Positions 28,386 through 38,375 of a stretch of DNA of 64,000 nucleotides are shown here, piece after piece. A model generated the notes under the pieces. That model was given only the letters and a program-made list of their open reading frames with translations. It was not told where the DNA came from and made no database searches. The stretch comes from Beijerinckia mobilis. GTDB taxonomy: Bacteria; Pseudomonadota; Alphaproteobacteria; Rhizobiales; Beijerinckiaceae. Within the stretch, counting starts at the first letter, position 1. Each line of letters begins with the position of its first letter. Made by a program: the position numbers and the translations under genes. The stretch lies in contig NZ_JQJH01000001.1 in the NCBI RefSeq assembly GCF_000745425.1, positions 1 through 64,000 of the forward strand, given 5' to 3'.

Positions 28386-28955
28386 ATGCCGAACGATAAG
28401 GCGCATGATCCGGCGAACGAGGCCAAGGCCCGCGCGGCGCTTACCGCCAATCCTTTTCCGCCATCGCCCTGGATTTCCGTCGGCGACGAGGGAATCATCA
28501 TCGCCACCGGCTATAGCGAGGCGCTGAACCGGCTTCTGCGCTGGGTGCCCAAAGCAAGGTGGCGGCCGGACAGGCGCTGCTGGCTCGTGCCTTTCAGCGG
28601 CGCGGAAGCCGTGCGCGCGGTTCTGCCGGAAATCATCCGCCTCGCCGATGCGACCCAGGAACTCGCCGATGCCGAAGCGCGCCACAAAGCAGGCGAGCGC
28701 AAGCCCGCCGCTTATCTCGCCGAGGCCGCCGAACGCCTCTATGGTGCGGATTGGCCCCATCAGCTCACACAGGAAACCGGCCTCTCACCCGAGCGCCTAG
28801 CCGCCTGGCAGACGGGCGAGCAACAACCCGTAGTGAACGATCCTCTGTTCTCCGAGCTGATACGCCGCATGCGCAAACGCGCAACCGAACTCATCAATGG
28901 CGCGGACCAGCTCGAAGAATGGCTGGCGACGCGGAAACGCGATGAAGCCATATGA
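28386..28955 (+). CDS. Unknown protein, possible HARP-like N-terminus
   Basis: A 189-residue protein with no confident family assignment. Residues ~30-80 (NRLLRWVPKARWRPDRRCWL followed by a short VPFSG segment) resemble the small beta-alpha modules that precede some SNF2-type helicases (HARP-like), a resemblance noted by eye only. Residues ~128-148 (LTQETGLSPERLAAWQTGEQ) look like a helix-turn-helix. The C-terminus is charged and helical. A DNA-binding role would fit but is unproven. It is divergent from the cinA-like gene. Confidence 0.6.
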   Translation: MPNDKAHDPANEAKARAALTANPFPPSPWISVGDEGIIIATGYSEALNRLLRWVPKARWRPDRRCWLVPFSGAEAVRAVLPEIIRLADATQELADAEARHKAGERKPAAYLAEAAERLYGADWPHQLTQETGLSPERLAAWQTGEQQPVVNDPLFSELIRRMRKRATELINGADQLEEWLATRKRDEAI

Positions 28956-29121
28956 TCACACCGCGCATGATGACCGCGCGCGTCAATGGACCTATAATTT
29001 TGCGCGCACCATCAAACCGGAATAACGTACCCATCATAAAGCATTTTTGGAGTGGAGCGTTGCTGGATATATCCGCAACACTCAGGGCATGATTGTGGAC
29101 CGAGCCTGCGTGAACCAAGGC

Positions 29122-29466
29122 ATGACGAAGAAAGATTACATTCCCGAACTCAGCGAAATCCGCATGGTCCAGCGTGCGCCGGAGGGCCCCCTGCCCTTCA
29201 GCGCCTCCGATAAGGCCTATATTCTCGCCTGCCTTGCAGACGTCCAACAATCCTTCGGCCTCGACGGCTTTCCGGGAATCCAACCAGAACAGATCACCGC
29301 CAAGGCGCTGATCCGGCAATTGATCGAATGGTGGCGGACGCTCGAGCCGGAGACGGAAGCACAGGCCGATGCCTATGGCCGTATGCCTGGAGCGATCCGG
29401 CTCATTGATACAGTTGCAACCTGGGTGGAAGAACGCGAAGCGGCGCGCGCCGGGCGCAACGGGTGA
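29122..29466 (+). CDS. Small unknown protein
   Basis: A soluble protein of about 114 residues, not recognised. The core MVQRAPEGPLPFSASDKAYI, the QPEQITAKALIRQLIEWWRT stretch and a charged helical tail have alphaproteobacterial codon character. The start is uncertain: ATG 29122 (AAGG just upstream) is used, with 29047 and 29089 possible. It stands between two other unknown genes on the same strand. Confidence 0.5.
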   Translation: MTKKDYIPELSEIRMVQRAPEGPLPFSASDKAYILACLADVQQSFGLDGFPGIQPEQITAKALIRQLIEWWRTLEPETEAQADAYGRMPGAIRLIDTVATWVEEREAARAGRNG

Positions 29467-29564
29467 TGCCGTGCAGACGTTGTCTGGCGTAGGTAGGTTG
29501 CAGGGCCACGCCTGACAATAAAACCAGATCGACAACGAAGCCATCCTGTAGGCAGGGTAGCAAG

Positions 29565-29987
29565 ATGGCACTTTCACAATCTGACATGAATGCCTTGCGG
29601 GAAGCTCTCCACAAGGCATTTTCCGATGTGGATTGTCTTCGCCTGCCTGAACCGACCCAGGAAGAACTGGAAGGATTTGTCGGTTTACCCGCGAGTTGCC
29701 GGAACAATGCCGCGAGATGGTGCGCAGCCCATCCGGGAGACGGAGAGATCGAAGGCTGGGCGAAGGACTCGTGTCAAGCAGCGAAACACGTCATCGTCAA
29801 AAGAAAAGACAAAAGATATCTCGATGTTACACCGGGCATATCGAGGCCCAACGGAACGCTCCTATTTGTTCCTCATCACGAAATAAGCACTCGACCGTTC
29901 GAAACCTATCCTGAAACGATCAATGTCACGGAACATGGTCTTGATGGCATTTGGCCGGTTATTGACGGAAAGCCGGAATTCTTCTGA
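29565..29987 (+). CDS. Unknown small protein
   Basis: A 140-residue soluble protein of unknown function. Three cysteines (in VDCLRLPEP, LPASCRNNAARWCAAHPGDG and AKDSCQ) and a beta-rich second half (HVIVKRKDKRYLDVTPG, TLLFVPHHEIS) are visible. The composition is lower in GC and differs from its neighbours, which hints at acquired DNA. It may be a single-gene unit. Confidence 0.55.
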   Translation: MALSQSDMNALREALHKAFSDVDCLRLPEPTQEELEGFVGLPASCRNNAARWCAAHPGDGEIEGWAKDSCQAAKHVIVKRKDKRYLDVTPGISRPNGTLLFVPHHEISTRPFETYPETINVTEHGLDGIWPVIDGKPEFF

Positions 29988-30150
29988 TCAAGTTGATCAC
30001 CCCTCCAACGCGAAAGGCGCCGAGTTACCCCGACGCCTTTCGAATTTGTTTTGTTGCGGCGCAAAATCTTGCATCATTGTAGACGATCGCCTCGTCTATT
30101 CCGACGAGATCACTCAATGACCGAAGTTTCTCACGCCTCTCACGACATGC

Positions 30151-30591
30151 TTACGCCGCGATGCGCCACTCATTGCCATCGAGCATGATCTTGCCCGCCT
30201 GCCGCAAACGCTGAAGCGCGACGCTCACCGTCTGCTTACCGATCTCGCGACCTTCACGAACCCGTGATTCGATTTCGGCGCGGGGAAGCGGACCTTCCGT
30301 CGAAAGAAGATTGAGAATGACAGTCGGCGTGGACTCGCCACCATCGACCGGGCGGCCACGATGTTCGACGATGCTGACGACTTTGGCCGGCTTGCGGCCT
30401 CGCTTGACGACGGGCGCGACGACAGGCTTAGCAGCAGGCTTGGCGGCGGCCTTGGCCTTCTGCGCTTTCCCGATCTTCGCCGGTACAGCCTCGTCTTCCA
30501 GCTCGGAAAGAACGGCTTCGATCTTCTTGAGCTTTTCGACTCGGGCTTCCATCACCGCGATCTCATCGCGGATTGTATTCAATGTTGACAT
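30151..30591 (-). CDS. Small coiled-coil/winged-helix-like protein
   Basis: A 146-residue protein. The N-terminal ~40 residues form a likely coiled coil (IAVMEARVEKLKKIEAVLSE). An Ala/Lys/Pro-rich basic linker with AT-hook-like RGRKPAK and RGRPVDGG segments follows. The C-terminal ~55 residues resemble a winged helix (VILNLLSTEGPLPRAEIESR, then VSVALQRLRQAGKIMLDGNE). This arrangement suggests DNA binding, but no named family is recognised. It is convergent with the gene at 29565. Confidence 0.65.
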   Translation of the reverse strand: MSTLNTIRDEIAVMEARVEKLKKIEAVLSELEDEAVPAKIGKAQKAKAAAKPAAKPVVAPVVKRGRKPAKVVSIVEHRGRPVDGGESTPTVILNLLSTEGPLPRAEIESRVREGREIGKQTVSVALQRLRQAGKIMLDGNEWRIAA

Positions 30592-31213
30592 TTGGAGAGA
30601 TGACCCTCGGCCAAAAGAGCGCCGAGCAAAGCTCCAGGCGCATTCTGTAATTCGGACACATTCCGTTTACCATATATAGGATGCGTACCGTTCAACACTG
30701 CAAAACATGAAACCACATTTTGCAGTTATCCACACCTTTATCACAAACCAGATCAAATTCAATAGTGATACGGCCAACAATCCGAACAAAGGCCGCGCTC
30801 AGACGGTCGGCTTCATGAACGATACTTCATAAATAACGCTCGATGAATAACGCTCCATGTTGCCGCCGTTCATCAGGATGTCCTGAACCCTCTATTGGCG
30901 TCGTTACCACGGGCAACCATTGGCAGCAAAGACGGCGGCAATCAAAAGCCAACGCAATCGAAAGCGCATTCGCGCCCGTACATGCACCGTCATGCAGCGA
31001 ACAAGGCGACAGATGAAAAAGCATCACCGATTCGCATCAAAACGGAGCGACGTTGAGGGGATTGGAAATGCCTTTATCTTCGCGATTTGATTTTTCGCGG
31101 TGCGGCCCGGAATCGATCGAACGAAAAACCGGACCAATCCCAGAGGGATTGGTGTCGCTTGAAGGCGCCGACATTTTGTGAGGAAAAGCAATATCTAGTA
31201 CTGCCGAATGCTT
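30592..31213. other. Gene-free gap before tRNA-Trp
   Basis: 622 bp with no supportable coding frame. 30660-30790 is AT-rich and probably holds the promoter of the minus-strand gene ending at 30151. Nothing else was recognised. Confidence 0.5.
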
Positions 31214-31291
31214 TGGCAGGAGAGGAGGGACTCGAACCCCCAACCCCCGGTTTTGGAGACCGGTGCTCTAACCAAATTGAGCTACACTCCT
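31214..31291 (-). tRNA. tRNA-Trp (anticodon CCA)
   Basis: Reads AGGAGTG-TA-GCTC...GAGC, anticodon stem CCGGT with loop CTCCAAA (anticodon CCA), T arm around GGTTCGAGTCC, acceptor CTCTCCT, discriminator G and encoded CCA. One T-T mismatch is present at the sixth acceptor pair; the rest pairs well. Confidence 0.93.
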
Positions 31292-31389
31292 AAAGCCGGA
31301 TCGTTTTAGCTTCATCCCACGATCAAGGCAAGGCATTCCAACGTGTGATTTGTGCCTGCGCAACCGGCCTCGCTAAAAAAGAGGCCATT

Positions 31390-32067
31390 TCACGAACCCG
31401 CATCCGCTGGAAACAGCCGCGCCTCGTGCAAAAGAGCCACGACTTCTTCATCCGTCGTCTGTCCGAAAATTTCATAAAACTGACCGACAGCGTAAAATGG
31501 CTCAGGCGCCTCAAGGCAGATGATCTCATCCACTTCTTCGCGGAGAGAAGCGAGCACCGATGGCGGTGCAACGGGAACGGCGAGTATGATCTGCGCGGCA
31601 CCGGCCTGTTTGACCGCCTTGATGGCCACCTTCACTGTGCCCCCCGTCGCAATCCCGTCATCGACAATGATGACGCTGCGCCCCTTCAGCGGCATTGGAG
31701 GCCTGCCGTCGAGATAATAGGCGCGACGGCGTTCGATTTCCTCAAGCTGGCGTTGTTTTTCTCTTTCGATATAGGCTGGCGAGAGATCGGCGATCGCCAT
31801 GGCATCTTCATTGAGGACGATTTGCGGATTACTGCCGTCGACGACGGCACCGATGCCATATTCAGGATTTCCCGGCGCCCCGATTTTGCGAACAAGCAGG
31901 ATATCGAGGGGCGCATGAAGCGCCTTGGCAATCTCGAAGGCGACGGGGACACCGCCGCGCGGCAGAGCCAAGACTAGCGGCTCCCGTAATGGAATCTGTT
32001 CAAGCCGCACGGCAAGCTTCCGGCCCGCATCAAGCCGATCGACAAAAAGTGCCTCGCTTCCCCACAT
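31390..32067 (-). CDS. Phosphoribosyltransferase-domain protein
   Basis: A 225-residue protein with a type I PRTase fold. The N-terminal LREPLVLALPRGGVPVAFEI and ILLVRKIGAPGNPEYGIGAV segments precede the PRPP motif SVIIVDDGIATGGT (about residues 131-144). It belongs to a group of stand-alone PRTase-like proteins whose substrate is unknown, often encoded with a dienelactone-hydrolase-like protein, as here. GGAGGAG supports the start. The hydrolase gene lies 13 bp upstream, so the two form an operon. Confidence 0.85.
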   Translation of the reverse strand: MWGSEALFVDRLDAGRKLAVRLEQIPLREPLVLALPRGGVPVAFEIAKALHAPLDILLVRKIGAPGNPEYGIGAVVDGSNPQIVLNEDAMAIADLSPAYIEREKQRQLEEIERRRAYYLDGRPPMPLKGRSVIIVDDGIATGGTVKVAIKAVKQAGAAQIILAVPVAPPSVLASLREEVDEIICLEAPEPFYAVGQFYEIFGQTTDEEVVALLHEARLFPADAGS

Positions 32068-32080
32068 TGCCCGCTCCTCC

Positions 32081-32755
32081 TCACCACCTTTGCTCGCGAC
32101 TTCGCCGGGCGGGGTCGAGATAGGTCAGGAACCAATCCGTCGCATGGCGGACCACCACATCCAATGTTCCCGGTTCCTCGAAGAGATGACTGGCCCCTTC
32201 GACAATGACCAGCTGCTTGACGGTCTTCAAACCGGCCAACGCCTGCTCATTCATCGCGATGACCGGTCCATCAAGGCTGCCCACCAGCAGAAGCGTCGGC
32301 GCGCGAACATCGGCAAGATCCCCGAGCGCGAGATCGGGACGCCCGCCGCGCGAGACGATGGCGGCGACGGCGGAAGAGGGCGATGCCGCCGCCTTAAGTG
32401 CCGCCGCGGCCCCGGTGCTGGCGCCAAAATAACCAGGCAGGAGCGCCGCGGTCCGTGGGTTTTCGGCAATCCATTGTGTGGCGCGCGTCAAACGCGCGGC
32501 AAGCAGAGCGATATCGAAAACATTGCGCCGATCCTGTTCCTCGGCAGGAGTCAGGAGGTCGAGCAGGAAGGTCGCAAGCCCGGCTCTTCTGAGCGCCGCA
32601 GCCACATAATTATTGCGCGGGCTCATCCGGCCACTGCCGCTTCCGTGGGCGAAGATCACAATGGCTTCAGCCCCTTCCGGAACGCCCAGGAGACCGCGCA
32701 AATGTTCCGGCTCGATCACGACTTCGGTGACTTTATCCTCAAGCACATGTGGCAT
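32081..32755 (-). CDS. Dienelactone hydrolase-like alpha/beta hydrolase
   Basis: A 224-residue alpha/beta-hydrolase. Residues around IVIFAHGSGSGRMSPRNNYV form the oxyanion region, LPGYFGASTGAAAALKAA the elbow (with GASTGA nucleophile motif, Ser), LLVGSLDGPV the acid segment, and VIVEGASHLFEEPGTL the catalytic His. The start at ATG 32755 is chosen where the fold begins; a long in-frame extension to 32986 has no hydrolase similarity. It is paired with the PRTase gene. The substrate is unknown. Confidence 0.82.
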   Translation of the reverse strand: MPHVLEDKVTEVVIEPEHLRGLLGVPEGAEAIVIFAHGSGSGRMSPRNNYVAAALRRAGLATFLLDLLTPAEEQDRRNVFDIALLAARLTRATQWIAENPRTAALLPGYFGASTGAAAALKAAASPSSAVAAIVSRGGRPDLALGDLADVRAPTLLLVGSLDGPVIAMNEQALAGLKTVKQLVIVEGASHLFEEPGTLDVVVRHATDWFLTYLDPARRSREQRW

Positions 32756-33071
32756 GACTGATCTCAAAAGTTGAACCGCAATCGTGACAACGATTGGCGC
32801 GGCAACTGGCCTGTCAGCGATCATTCCTGCAGCAAAATCATCAGACTCCCGTACAGTTCCGTGGTTCTGCGCAGATCTTCCAGTCAACATCCTCCAGGCG
32901 CAGGAAAAGCTGCGCATGATCATTGCATGGATGGGCATCATGAGCCTGGGATGGTGTTGCCCCCGACGGCTCGCCTTCTTCGTCATGCGGATTCAGGAAA
33001 AGCTGACGAAGATCAATGCCTTTACCGGAGCGTCCGCCTTTGCGCTGTCGCTTTCATTGGGGGAGACGAAA

Positions 33072-33326
33072 ATGCTGCCAACCATTATCATGGTCGATAA
33101 TGTGCCGCGCTGCGTGGTGCGTCCGACCGACAAGAAAGATCTCGATCGTTTCATTCGCAATGCGAAAAAATATCTGATCGGGGAAAATGAAGACGCCAAA
33201 GTCACCCACCGTCCCGCCGATGAGGCGGAATCGGCGCAATGGTATGAAGGTGCGGCGTTGAACAAAGCCTGGGGCGGTCAGGAAGACAATTATTTCGGCC
33301 TGCCGATCTTCCTTCCCAAATCCTGA
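33072..33326 (+). CDS. Small unknown protein
   Basis: An 84-residue soluble protein, not recognised. It starts MLPTIIMVDNVPRCVVRPTD and is charged thereafter, ending YFGLPIFLPKS. ATG 33072 has a good ribosome site (GGGGGAGACGAAA). An open frame extends upstream to 32784 but has no support. It is convergent with the aldo/keto reductase gene, whose stop is 1 bp away. The 316 bp upstream (32756-33071) hold the promoters of this gene and the divergent hydrolase; nothing more was seen. Confidence 0.55.
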   Translation: MLPTIIMVDNVPRCVVRPTDKKDLDRFIRNAKKYLIGENEDAKVTHRPADEAESAQWYEGAALNKAWGGQEDNYFGLPIFLPKS

Positions 33327-33327
33327 A

Positions 33328-34188
33328 TCACAGCATTGGCAGAAGATCCGGGCAGGAACCTCGCGGAAATGCCCGATCGATCACCGCCCATTCGGCATCG
33401 GTCAATAAAAGCGCCGCCGCGCCGGCATTTTCCTCGACATGCGCGATCGTCGAGGCTTTGGGGATCGTGAAGACATTTTGACGGTGCGTCAGAAAGCTTA
33501 GCGCGATCTGGTGTACCGTCGCGCCATGCGCCTGCGCAATCTCAGCAAGCGCACGCCCGCTTGCCTTGCGCGAATCCGGAAATTCTCCGTGACCGAAAGG
33601 CGAATAGGCGACAACGGCTATGCCTTCCCGTTCACAAAACGGAACCAACCGATGTTCGATCGCGCGTTCTCCGAGATGGTAGAGAACCTGATTGCAGGCG
33701 ATTTTCCCGGGCCCCGCGATCCGCAAAGCCTCTTCAAGGTCACTCACATCGAAATTGCTGACACCCCAGGACAGGATCTTGCCCTGCCTATGCAGGGTTT
33801 CGAAAGCCGCAATGGTTTCAGTAAGCGGCTCACCGCCGCGCCAATGGAGGAGATAACAATCGAGGTGATCGGTGCGCAGCCTGCCGAGCGATCGATCGCA
33901 AGCGGCGATCGTGCCTCGACGCGAGGCATGGCTAGGCAAGACCTTGGAAACAAGAAAGACCTCATCCCGCCGCCCGGCAATGGCTTCGCCGACAAGCGGC
34001 TCCGCTTCGCCATACATTTCGGCGGTATCGATATGGGTCAGACCAAGATCGATCCCCTTGCGCAACGCCGCAATCGCCGCACTGTCATTACGGCCATCGA
34101 TCTCCCAGGTCCCTTGACCGATGACTGGCACCTGAAAGCGCGTTTGACCGAAAGCGCCAAGGGGCAGGCGAGAGACGGAGAGTGCCAT
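33328..34188 (-). CDS. Aldo/keto reductase
   Basis: A 286-residue NADPH-dependent aldo/keto reductase. The catalytic tetrad is visible: Asp and Tyr in HIDTAEMYGEAE, Lys in FLVSKVLP and His in CYLLHWRGG. Cofactor segments VSNFDVSDLEEAL, VAYSPFGHGE and IPKASTIAHVEEN are present. Its start, ATG 34188, follows the YjbQ-like gene by 16 bp, so they may be co-transcribed. A longer frame upstream would overlap the yjbQ gene. Substrate unknown. Confidence 0.9.
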   Translation of the reverse strand: MALSVSRLPLGAFGQTRFQVPVIGQGTWEIDGRNDSAAIAALRKGIDLGLTHIDTAEMYGEAEPLVGEAIAGRRDEVFLVSKVLPSHASRRGTIAACDRSLGRLRTDHLDCYLLHWRGGEPLTETIAAFETLHRQGKILSWGVSNFDVSDLEEALRIAGPGKIACNQVLYHLGERAIEHRLVPFCEREGIAVVAYSPFGHGEFPDSRKASGRALAEIAQAHGATVHQIALSFLTHRQNVFTIPKASTIAHVEENAGAAALLLTDAEWAVIDRAFPRGSCPDLLPML

Positions 34189-34204
34189 GCTATTCGCGTT
34201 CACT

Positions 34205-34633
34205 CTACTCACGTTCACCGAGGAGATGCAGCACGATCTCACGGCGATGCGGCCCGGAACGATGTTCGAAGAGATAAAGCCCCTGCCAGACGCCAAGCGC
34301 GAGCTGACCACCCACCACCGGAATGGAGAGTTGAGTCATGGTTAGCGCCGTGCGGATATGCGCCGGCATATCGTCTGGCCCTTCTGTGCGATGACTGTAA
34401 TCCGTATCGCCTTCGGGAACGAGCTTTTCGAAAAAGGCAAGAATATCGCGGCATACATCGGGATCGGCATTTTCCTGGATCAGGAGAGAAGCCGATGTAT
34501 GCCGACAGAAGATCGTCAAAAGGCCGGTAACGAAACGCTGGTCATGCACAAAGGCACGGGTGGCATCGGTAAAGGCGACGAGACTTTTTCCCTGGGTCGC
34601 GATCTCGAGTCTATGCGTCGCCTGCCGCAGCAT
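34205..34633 (-). CDS. YjbQ/UPF0047 family protein
   Basis: A 142-residue protein of the YjbQ family, with the conserved LLTIFCRHTSASLLIQENAD, VPEGDTDYSHRTEGPDDMPA, HIRTALTMTQLSIPV and LGVWQGLYLFEHR segments containing the histidine/aspartate cluster. In E. coli YjbQ has weak thiamine-phosphate synthase activity; the physiological role is open. GGAG lies before the ATG. It begins 4 bp after the metH stop codon, so it may be read through from the methionine operon. Confidence 0.9.
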   Translation of the reverse strand: MLRQATHRLEIATQGKSLVAFTDATRAFVHDQRFVTGLLTIFCRHTSASLLIQENADPDVCRDILAFFEKLVPEGDTDYSHRTEGPDDMPAHIRTALTMTQLSIPVVGGQLALGVWQGLYLFEHRSGPHRREIVLHLLGERE

Positions 34634-34637
34634 GTTT

Positions 34638-37600
34638 CTACTCCGCCGCTTCCGCGACCGCCGCAGGATTATAGTTCAGGACCGGCGCCAGCCAGCGCTC
34701 GACCTCGCTGACGCTCATGCCCTTGCGCGCCGCATAATCCTCGACCTGATCGCGTTCGATCTTTGCTACACCGAAATAATAGGCTTCCGGTTGCGCGATA
34801 TAAAGCCCCGAGACGGATGATCCGGGCCACATGGCGAAACTTTCCGTGAGGCCGACGCCGATCCGCCGTTCCGCCTCCAACAAGCGGAACAATGTCGCCT
34901 TTTCCGTATGATCGGGCTGCGCCGGATAGCCGGGAGCAGGCCGGATGCCGCGATAGTCTTCAGTGATCCGCTGCTCATTGGTAAGTGATTCGAAGGGCGC
35001 ATAGGCCCAGAATTCGCGCCGCACACGCTCATGCATACGCTCGGCAAAAGCCTCGGCGATGCGGTCGGCGAGCGCTTTCACCATGATGGAACCGTAATCA
35101 TCATTCGCCTTGGCAAAACGATCAGCGATCTTTTCCTCGCGCGCACCCGCCGTTACCACAAAGCCGCCGATATAATCGGCTTTGCCGGAATCGCGCGGCG
35201 CAATGAAATCGGCCAACGCCAGATTGGGCTTGCCATTCTGCTTGGACAATTGCTGGCGCAGGGTGAATAATGTCGCGAGCTCCTCGGAGCGCGATTCCCC
35301 GGTATAAAGCTTGATGTCATCGCCAACCGCATTGGCCGGCCAGAAGCCGATCACCGCCTTGGGATCGAACCAATGGTCCTCGACGATACGCTTTAGCATG
35401 GCCTGCGCATCCTCGAATAATTGACGCGCACTCGCGCCCTGCTCCGCATCCTCTAACAGCGCAGGATAACGGCCGCGCAATTCCCAGGTCTGGAAAAACG
35501 GTGTCCAGTCGATATAGGGAACAAGTTCTCCCACGTCATAGCTGCCGAAAACCCGCGCGCCGGTGAAAGTCGGCCGCGGCGGCACATAGCCCGCCCAATC
35601 CGCCTGGAAGGCGTTCTGCCGCGCGCGTTCAAGCGGCACACGTTGCTTGTCAGCCTCCGCGCGTCGATGTGTCTCCGCAACCTTCTGATATTCATCACGG
35701 ATCTTGTCGATATAGGCCACGCGCATTTGATCCGAGAGGAGCGATTGCACGGTTCCAACCGCCCGGCTCGCGTCCGTGACGTAAACCGCCTGTCCACGCT
35801 GATAATTCGGATGGATCTTGACCGCCGTATGCACGCGGCTCGTCGTCGCGCCGCCGATCAGCAAGGGAACATCGAAACCCTCACGTTCAAGCTCGGCGGC
35901 GACGAAACACATTTCATCGAGCGAAGGCGTGATCAGCCCGGAAAGGCCGATGCAATCGACCTGTTCCGCGCGCGCGTTCTCAAGGATTTTCGCCGCCGGC
36001 ACCATGACGCCGAGATCGATGATTTCATAATTGTTGCAGGCGAGCACGACACCGACGATATTCTTGCCGATGTCATGGACATCGCCCTTGACCGTGGCCA
36101 TGAGGATCTTGCCGGCGCTCGACCGTCCGGCACCGCCTGCGGCCTTTTCGGCCTCCATGAACGGCATGAGATAAGCGACAGCCGCTTTCATGACGCGGGC
36201 GGATTTGACCACCTGCGGCAGAAACATCTTGCCGGAACCGAACAGATCGCCGACGACATTCATGCCGGCCATCAAGGGGCCTTCGATCACGTCGAGCGTG
36301 CGCGTGCAGGCAAGCCGTGCTTCCTCGACATCCTGGTCGATATATTCAGTGATGCCATTGACGAGCGCATGTTCAAGCCGCTTCTCGACCGGCGCCTCGC
36401 GCCAGGCGAGGTTCTTTTCCTGTTTCTCTCCCCCCTGACCCTTGAAGGATTCGGCAAGCGCGAGCAGCCTTTCCGTCGCATCGGGGCGCCGGTTGAGAAC
36501 GACATCCTCGCAGGCCTCGCGCAATTGCGGGTCGAGTTCCTCATAGACGGCGAGCTGGCCCGCATTGACAATCCCCATATCCATGCCGGCAGCTATGGCA
36601 TGATACAGAAACACCGAATGCATGGCCTCGCGCACCGGCTCGTTGCCGCGAAACGAGAAGGACAGGTTGGAAACACCGCCGGAAATATGCACGAGCGGGA
36701 AAGTCGTGCGGATCTCGCGCGTCGCCTCGATGAAATCAACGCCGTAATTATTATGGTCCTCGATACCCGTCGCCACCGCGAAAATATTGGGATCGAAGAT
36801 GATGTCCTCAGGCGGAAAACCGCATTGCTCGACGAGGATCCTGTAGGCACGCGAGCAGATCTCGACCTTGCGCGCGCGCGTATCCGCCTGCCCCTGCTCA
36901 TCGAAGGCCATGACGACGACCGCCGCGCCGTAACGGCGCACGAGCTTCGCCGCGCGGATGAAATTTTCCTCGCCCTCCTTGAGGGAAATCGAATTGACGA
37001 TCCCCTTGCCCTGAAGACATTTGAGACCAGCCTCGATCACCACGAATTTCGAGGAATCGACCATGACCGGCACACGCGAAATATCAGGCTCCGCGGCGAC
37101 GAGATTGAGAAAATCCCGCATGACGGTTTCGGAATCGAGCAGGCCCTCGTCCATGTTCACGTCAATGACCTGCGCGCCCATCACCACCTGATCACGCGCG
37201 ACATCAAGCGCCTCGGACGTGTTTCCTTCCTTGATCAGCCGGCGAAATTTGGCCGAACCCGTCACATTGGTACGCTCGCCGACATTGACGAAACGAATGT
37301 CACTCGTGAGCGTGAAGGGTTCGAGCCCGGATAGCCGAAGCCGAGGCTCAACCTCGGGGATTTTACGCGGCGCAATGCCGGCAATGCGTTTGGCAATGGC
37401 ATGGATATGCTCGGGCGTCGTGCCGCAGCAACCGCCGACGATATTGACGAGACCCGCTTCAGCGAATTCGCCGACGAGCGCGGCCATATAGTCCGGGCTT
37501 TCGTCGTAAAGGCCGAATTCATTGGGCAGGCCGGCATTGGGATAGGCGCAGATCAATGTATCCGCGACGCGTGATAATTCGGCAATATGGGCGCGCATCT

Positions 37601-38375
37601 CACGCGCGCCGAGCGCGCAATTGAGACCGATCGTCAACGGTCGCGCATGGCGTAGCGAATACCAGAAGGCAGTCGGTGTCTGACCCGAGAGCGTGCGGCC
37701 GGAAAGATCGGTGATCGTGCCGGAAATCATCACCGGAAGACAGACGCCCATACGTTCATAGACGTCATCGATGGCGGCGAGCGCGGCCTTGGCATTCAAT
37801 GTGTCGAAAATCGTCTCGACGATCAAAATATCGGCACCGCCTTCGATCAGAGCTTCGGCGGCTTCGGCATAGGCCACGCGCAGGTCATCGAAAGTCACGG
37901 CGCGGAAACCCGGATTGTTGACATCCGGCGAGATCGAGGCGGTGCGATTGGTCGGACCCAGAGCACCGGCGACGAAACGGCGGCGGCCATCCCTCGCCTC
38001 GCTCTCATCAGCCGCGCGGCGCGCGAGCTGTGCCGATTCACGGTTCAATTCGAAAACCAAATCCTCCATGCCGTAATCGGCCTGGGAAATACGCGTCGAA
38101 TTAAACGTATTCGTCCCGACAATATCCGCGCCCGCGTCGAAATAGGCGCGATGGATGGCGAGGATCGCTTCGGGTTGCGTCAGAGTCAGAAGATCATTGT
38201 TGCCGCGCAGATCGGACGGCCAGTCGGCAAAACGCTCGCCGCGAAAATCGGCCTCGGTGAATTTGCGGCGCTGGATCATCGTGCCCATGGCGCCATCAAG
38301 CACAAGAATGCGTTTTGCTGCTTCTTCCCGCAAGGCGCGCGCCGTTTCGGGACCCTTCACACCAGACTGGCTCAT
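34638..38375 (-). CDS. metH: Cobalamin-dependent methionine synthase MetH
   Basis: A 1245-residue full-length MetH that transfers the methyl group of methyltetrahydrofolate to homocysteine via cobalamin. All modules are present: homocysteine domain with zinc ligands Cys253 (NCALG) and Cys316/Cys317 (GGCCGTTP); pterin-binding domain ([15 protein letters not shown]); cobalamin domain with lower-ligand His near residue 768 ([20 protein letters not shown]); and the C-terminal AdoMet reactivation domain ([15 protein letters not shown]). Its ATG directly abuts the metF TGA stop, implying coupled translation. No separate MetE is seen nearby. The protein needs cobalamin; cobS elsewhere in the window agrees with aerobic B12 synthesis. 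Confidence 0.97.
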   Translation of the reverse strand: MSQSGVKGPETARALREEAAKRILVLDGAMGTMIQRRKFTEADFRGERFADWPSDLRGNNDLLTLTQPEAILAIHRAYFDAGADIVGTNTFNSTRISQADYGMEDLVFELNRESAQLARRAADESEARDGRRRFVAGALGPTNRTASISPDVNNPGFRAVTFDDLRVAYAEAAEALIEGGADILIVETIFDTLNAKAALAAIDDVYERMGVCLPVMISGTITDLSGRTLSGQTPTAFWYSLRHARPLTIGLNCALGAREMRAHIAELSRVADTLICAYPNAGLPNEFGLYDESPDYMAALVGEFAEAGLVNIVGGCCGTTPEHIHAIAKRIAGIAPRKIPEVEPRLRLSGLEPFTLTSDIRFVNVGERTNVTGSAKFRRLIKEGNTSEALDVARDQVVMGAQVIDVNMDEGLLDSETVMRDFLNLVAAEPDISRVPVMVDSSKFVVIEAGLKCLQGKGIVNSISLKEGEENFIRAAKLVRRYGAAVVVMAFDEQGQADTRARKVEICSRAYRILVEQCGFPPEDIIFDPNIFAVATGIEDHNNYGVDFIEATREIRTTFPLVHISGGVSNLSFSFRGNEPVREAMHSVFLYHAIAAGMDMGIVNAGQLAVYEELDPQLREACEDVVLNRRPDATERLLALAESFKGQGGEKQEKNLAWREAPVEKRLEHALVNGITEYIDQDVEEARLACTRTLDVIEGPLMAGMNVVGDLFGSGKMFLPQVVKSARVMKAAVAYLMPFMEAEKAAGGAGRSSAGKILMATVKGDVHDIGKNIVGVVLACNNYEIIDLGVMVPAAKILENARAEQVDCIGLSGLITPSLDEMCFVAAELEREGFDVPLLIGGATTSRVHTAVKIHPNYQRGQAVYVTDASRAVGTVQSLLSDQMRVAYIDKIRDEYQKVAETHRRAEADKQRVPLERARQNAFQADWAGYVPPRPTFTGARVFGSYDVGELVPYIDWTPFFQTWELRGRYPALLEDAEQGASARQLFEDAQAMLKRIVEDHWFDPKAVIGFWPANAVGDDIKLYTGESRSEELATLFTLRQQLSKQNGKPNLALADFIAPRDSGKADYIGGFVVTAGAREEKIADRFAKANDDYGSIMVKALADRIAEAFAERMHERVRREFWAYAPFESLTNEQRITEDYRGIRPAPGYPAQPDHTEKATLFRLLEAERRIGVGLTESFAMWPGSSVSGLYIAQPEAYYFGVAKIERDQVEDYAARKGMSVSEVERWLAPVLNYNPAAVAEAAE

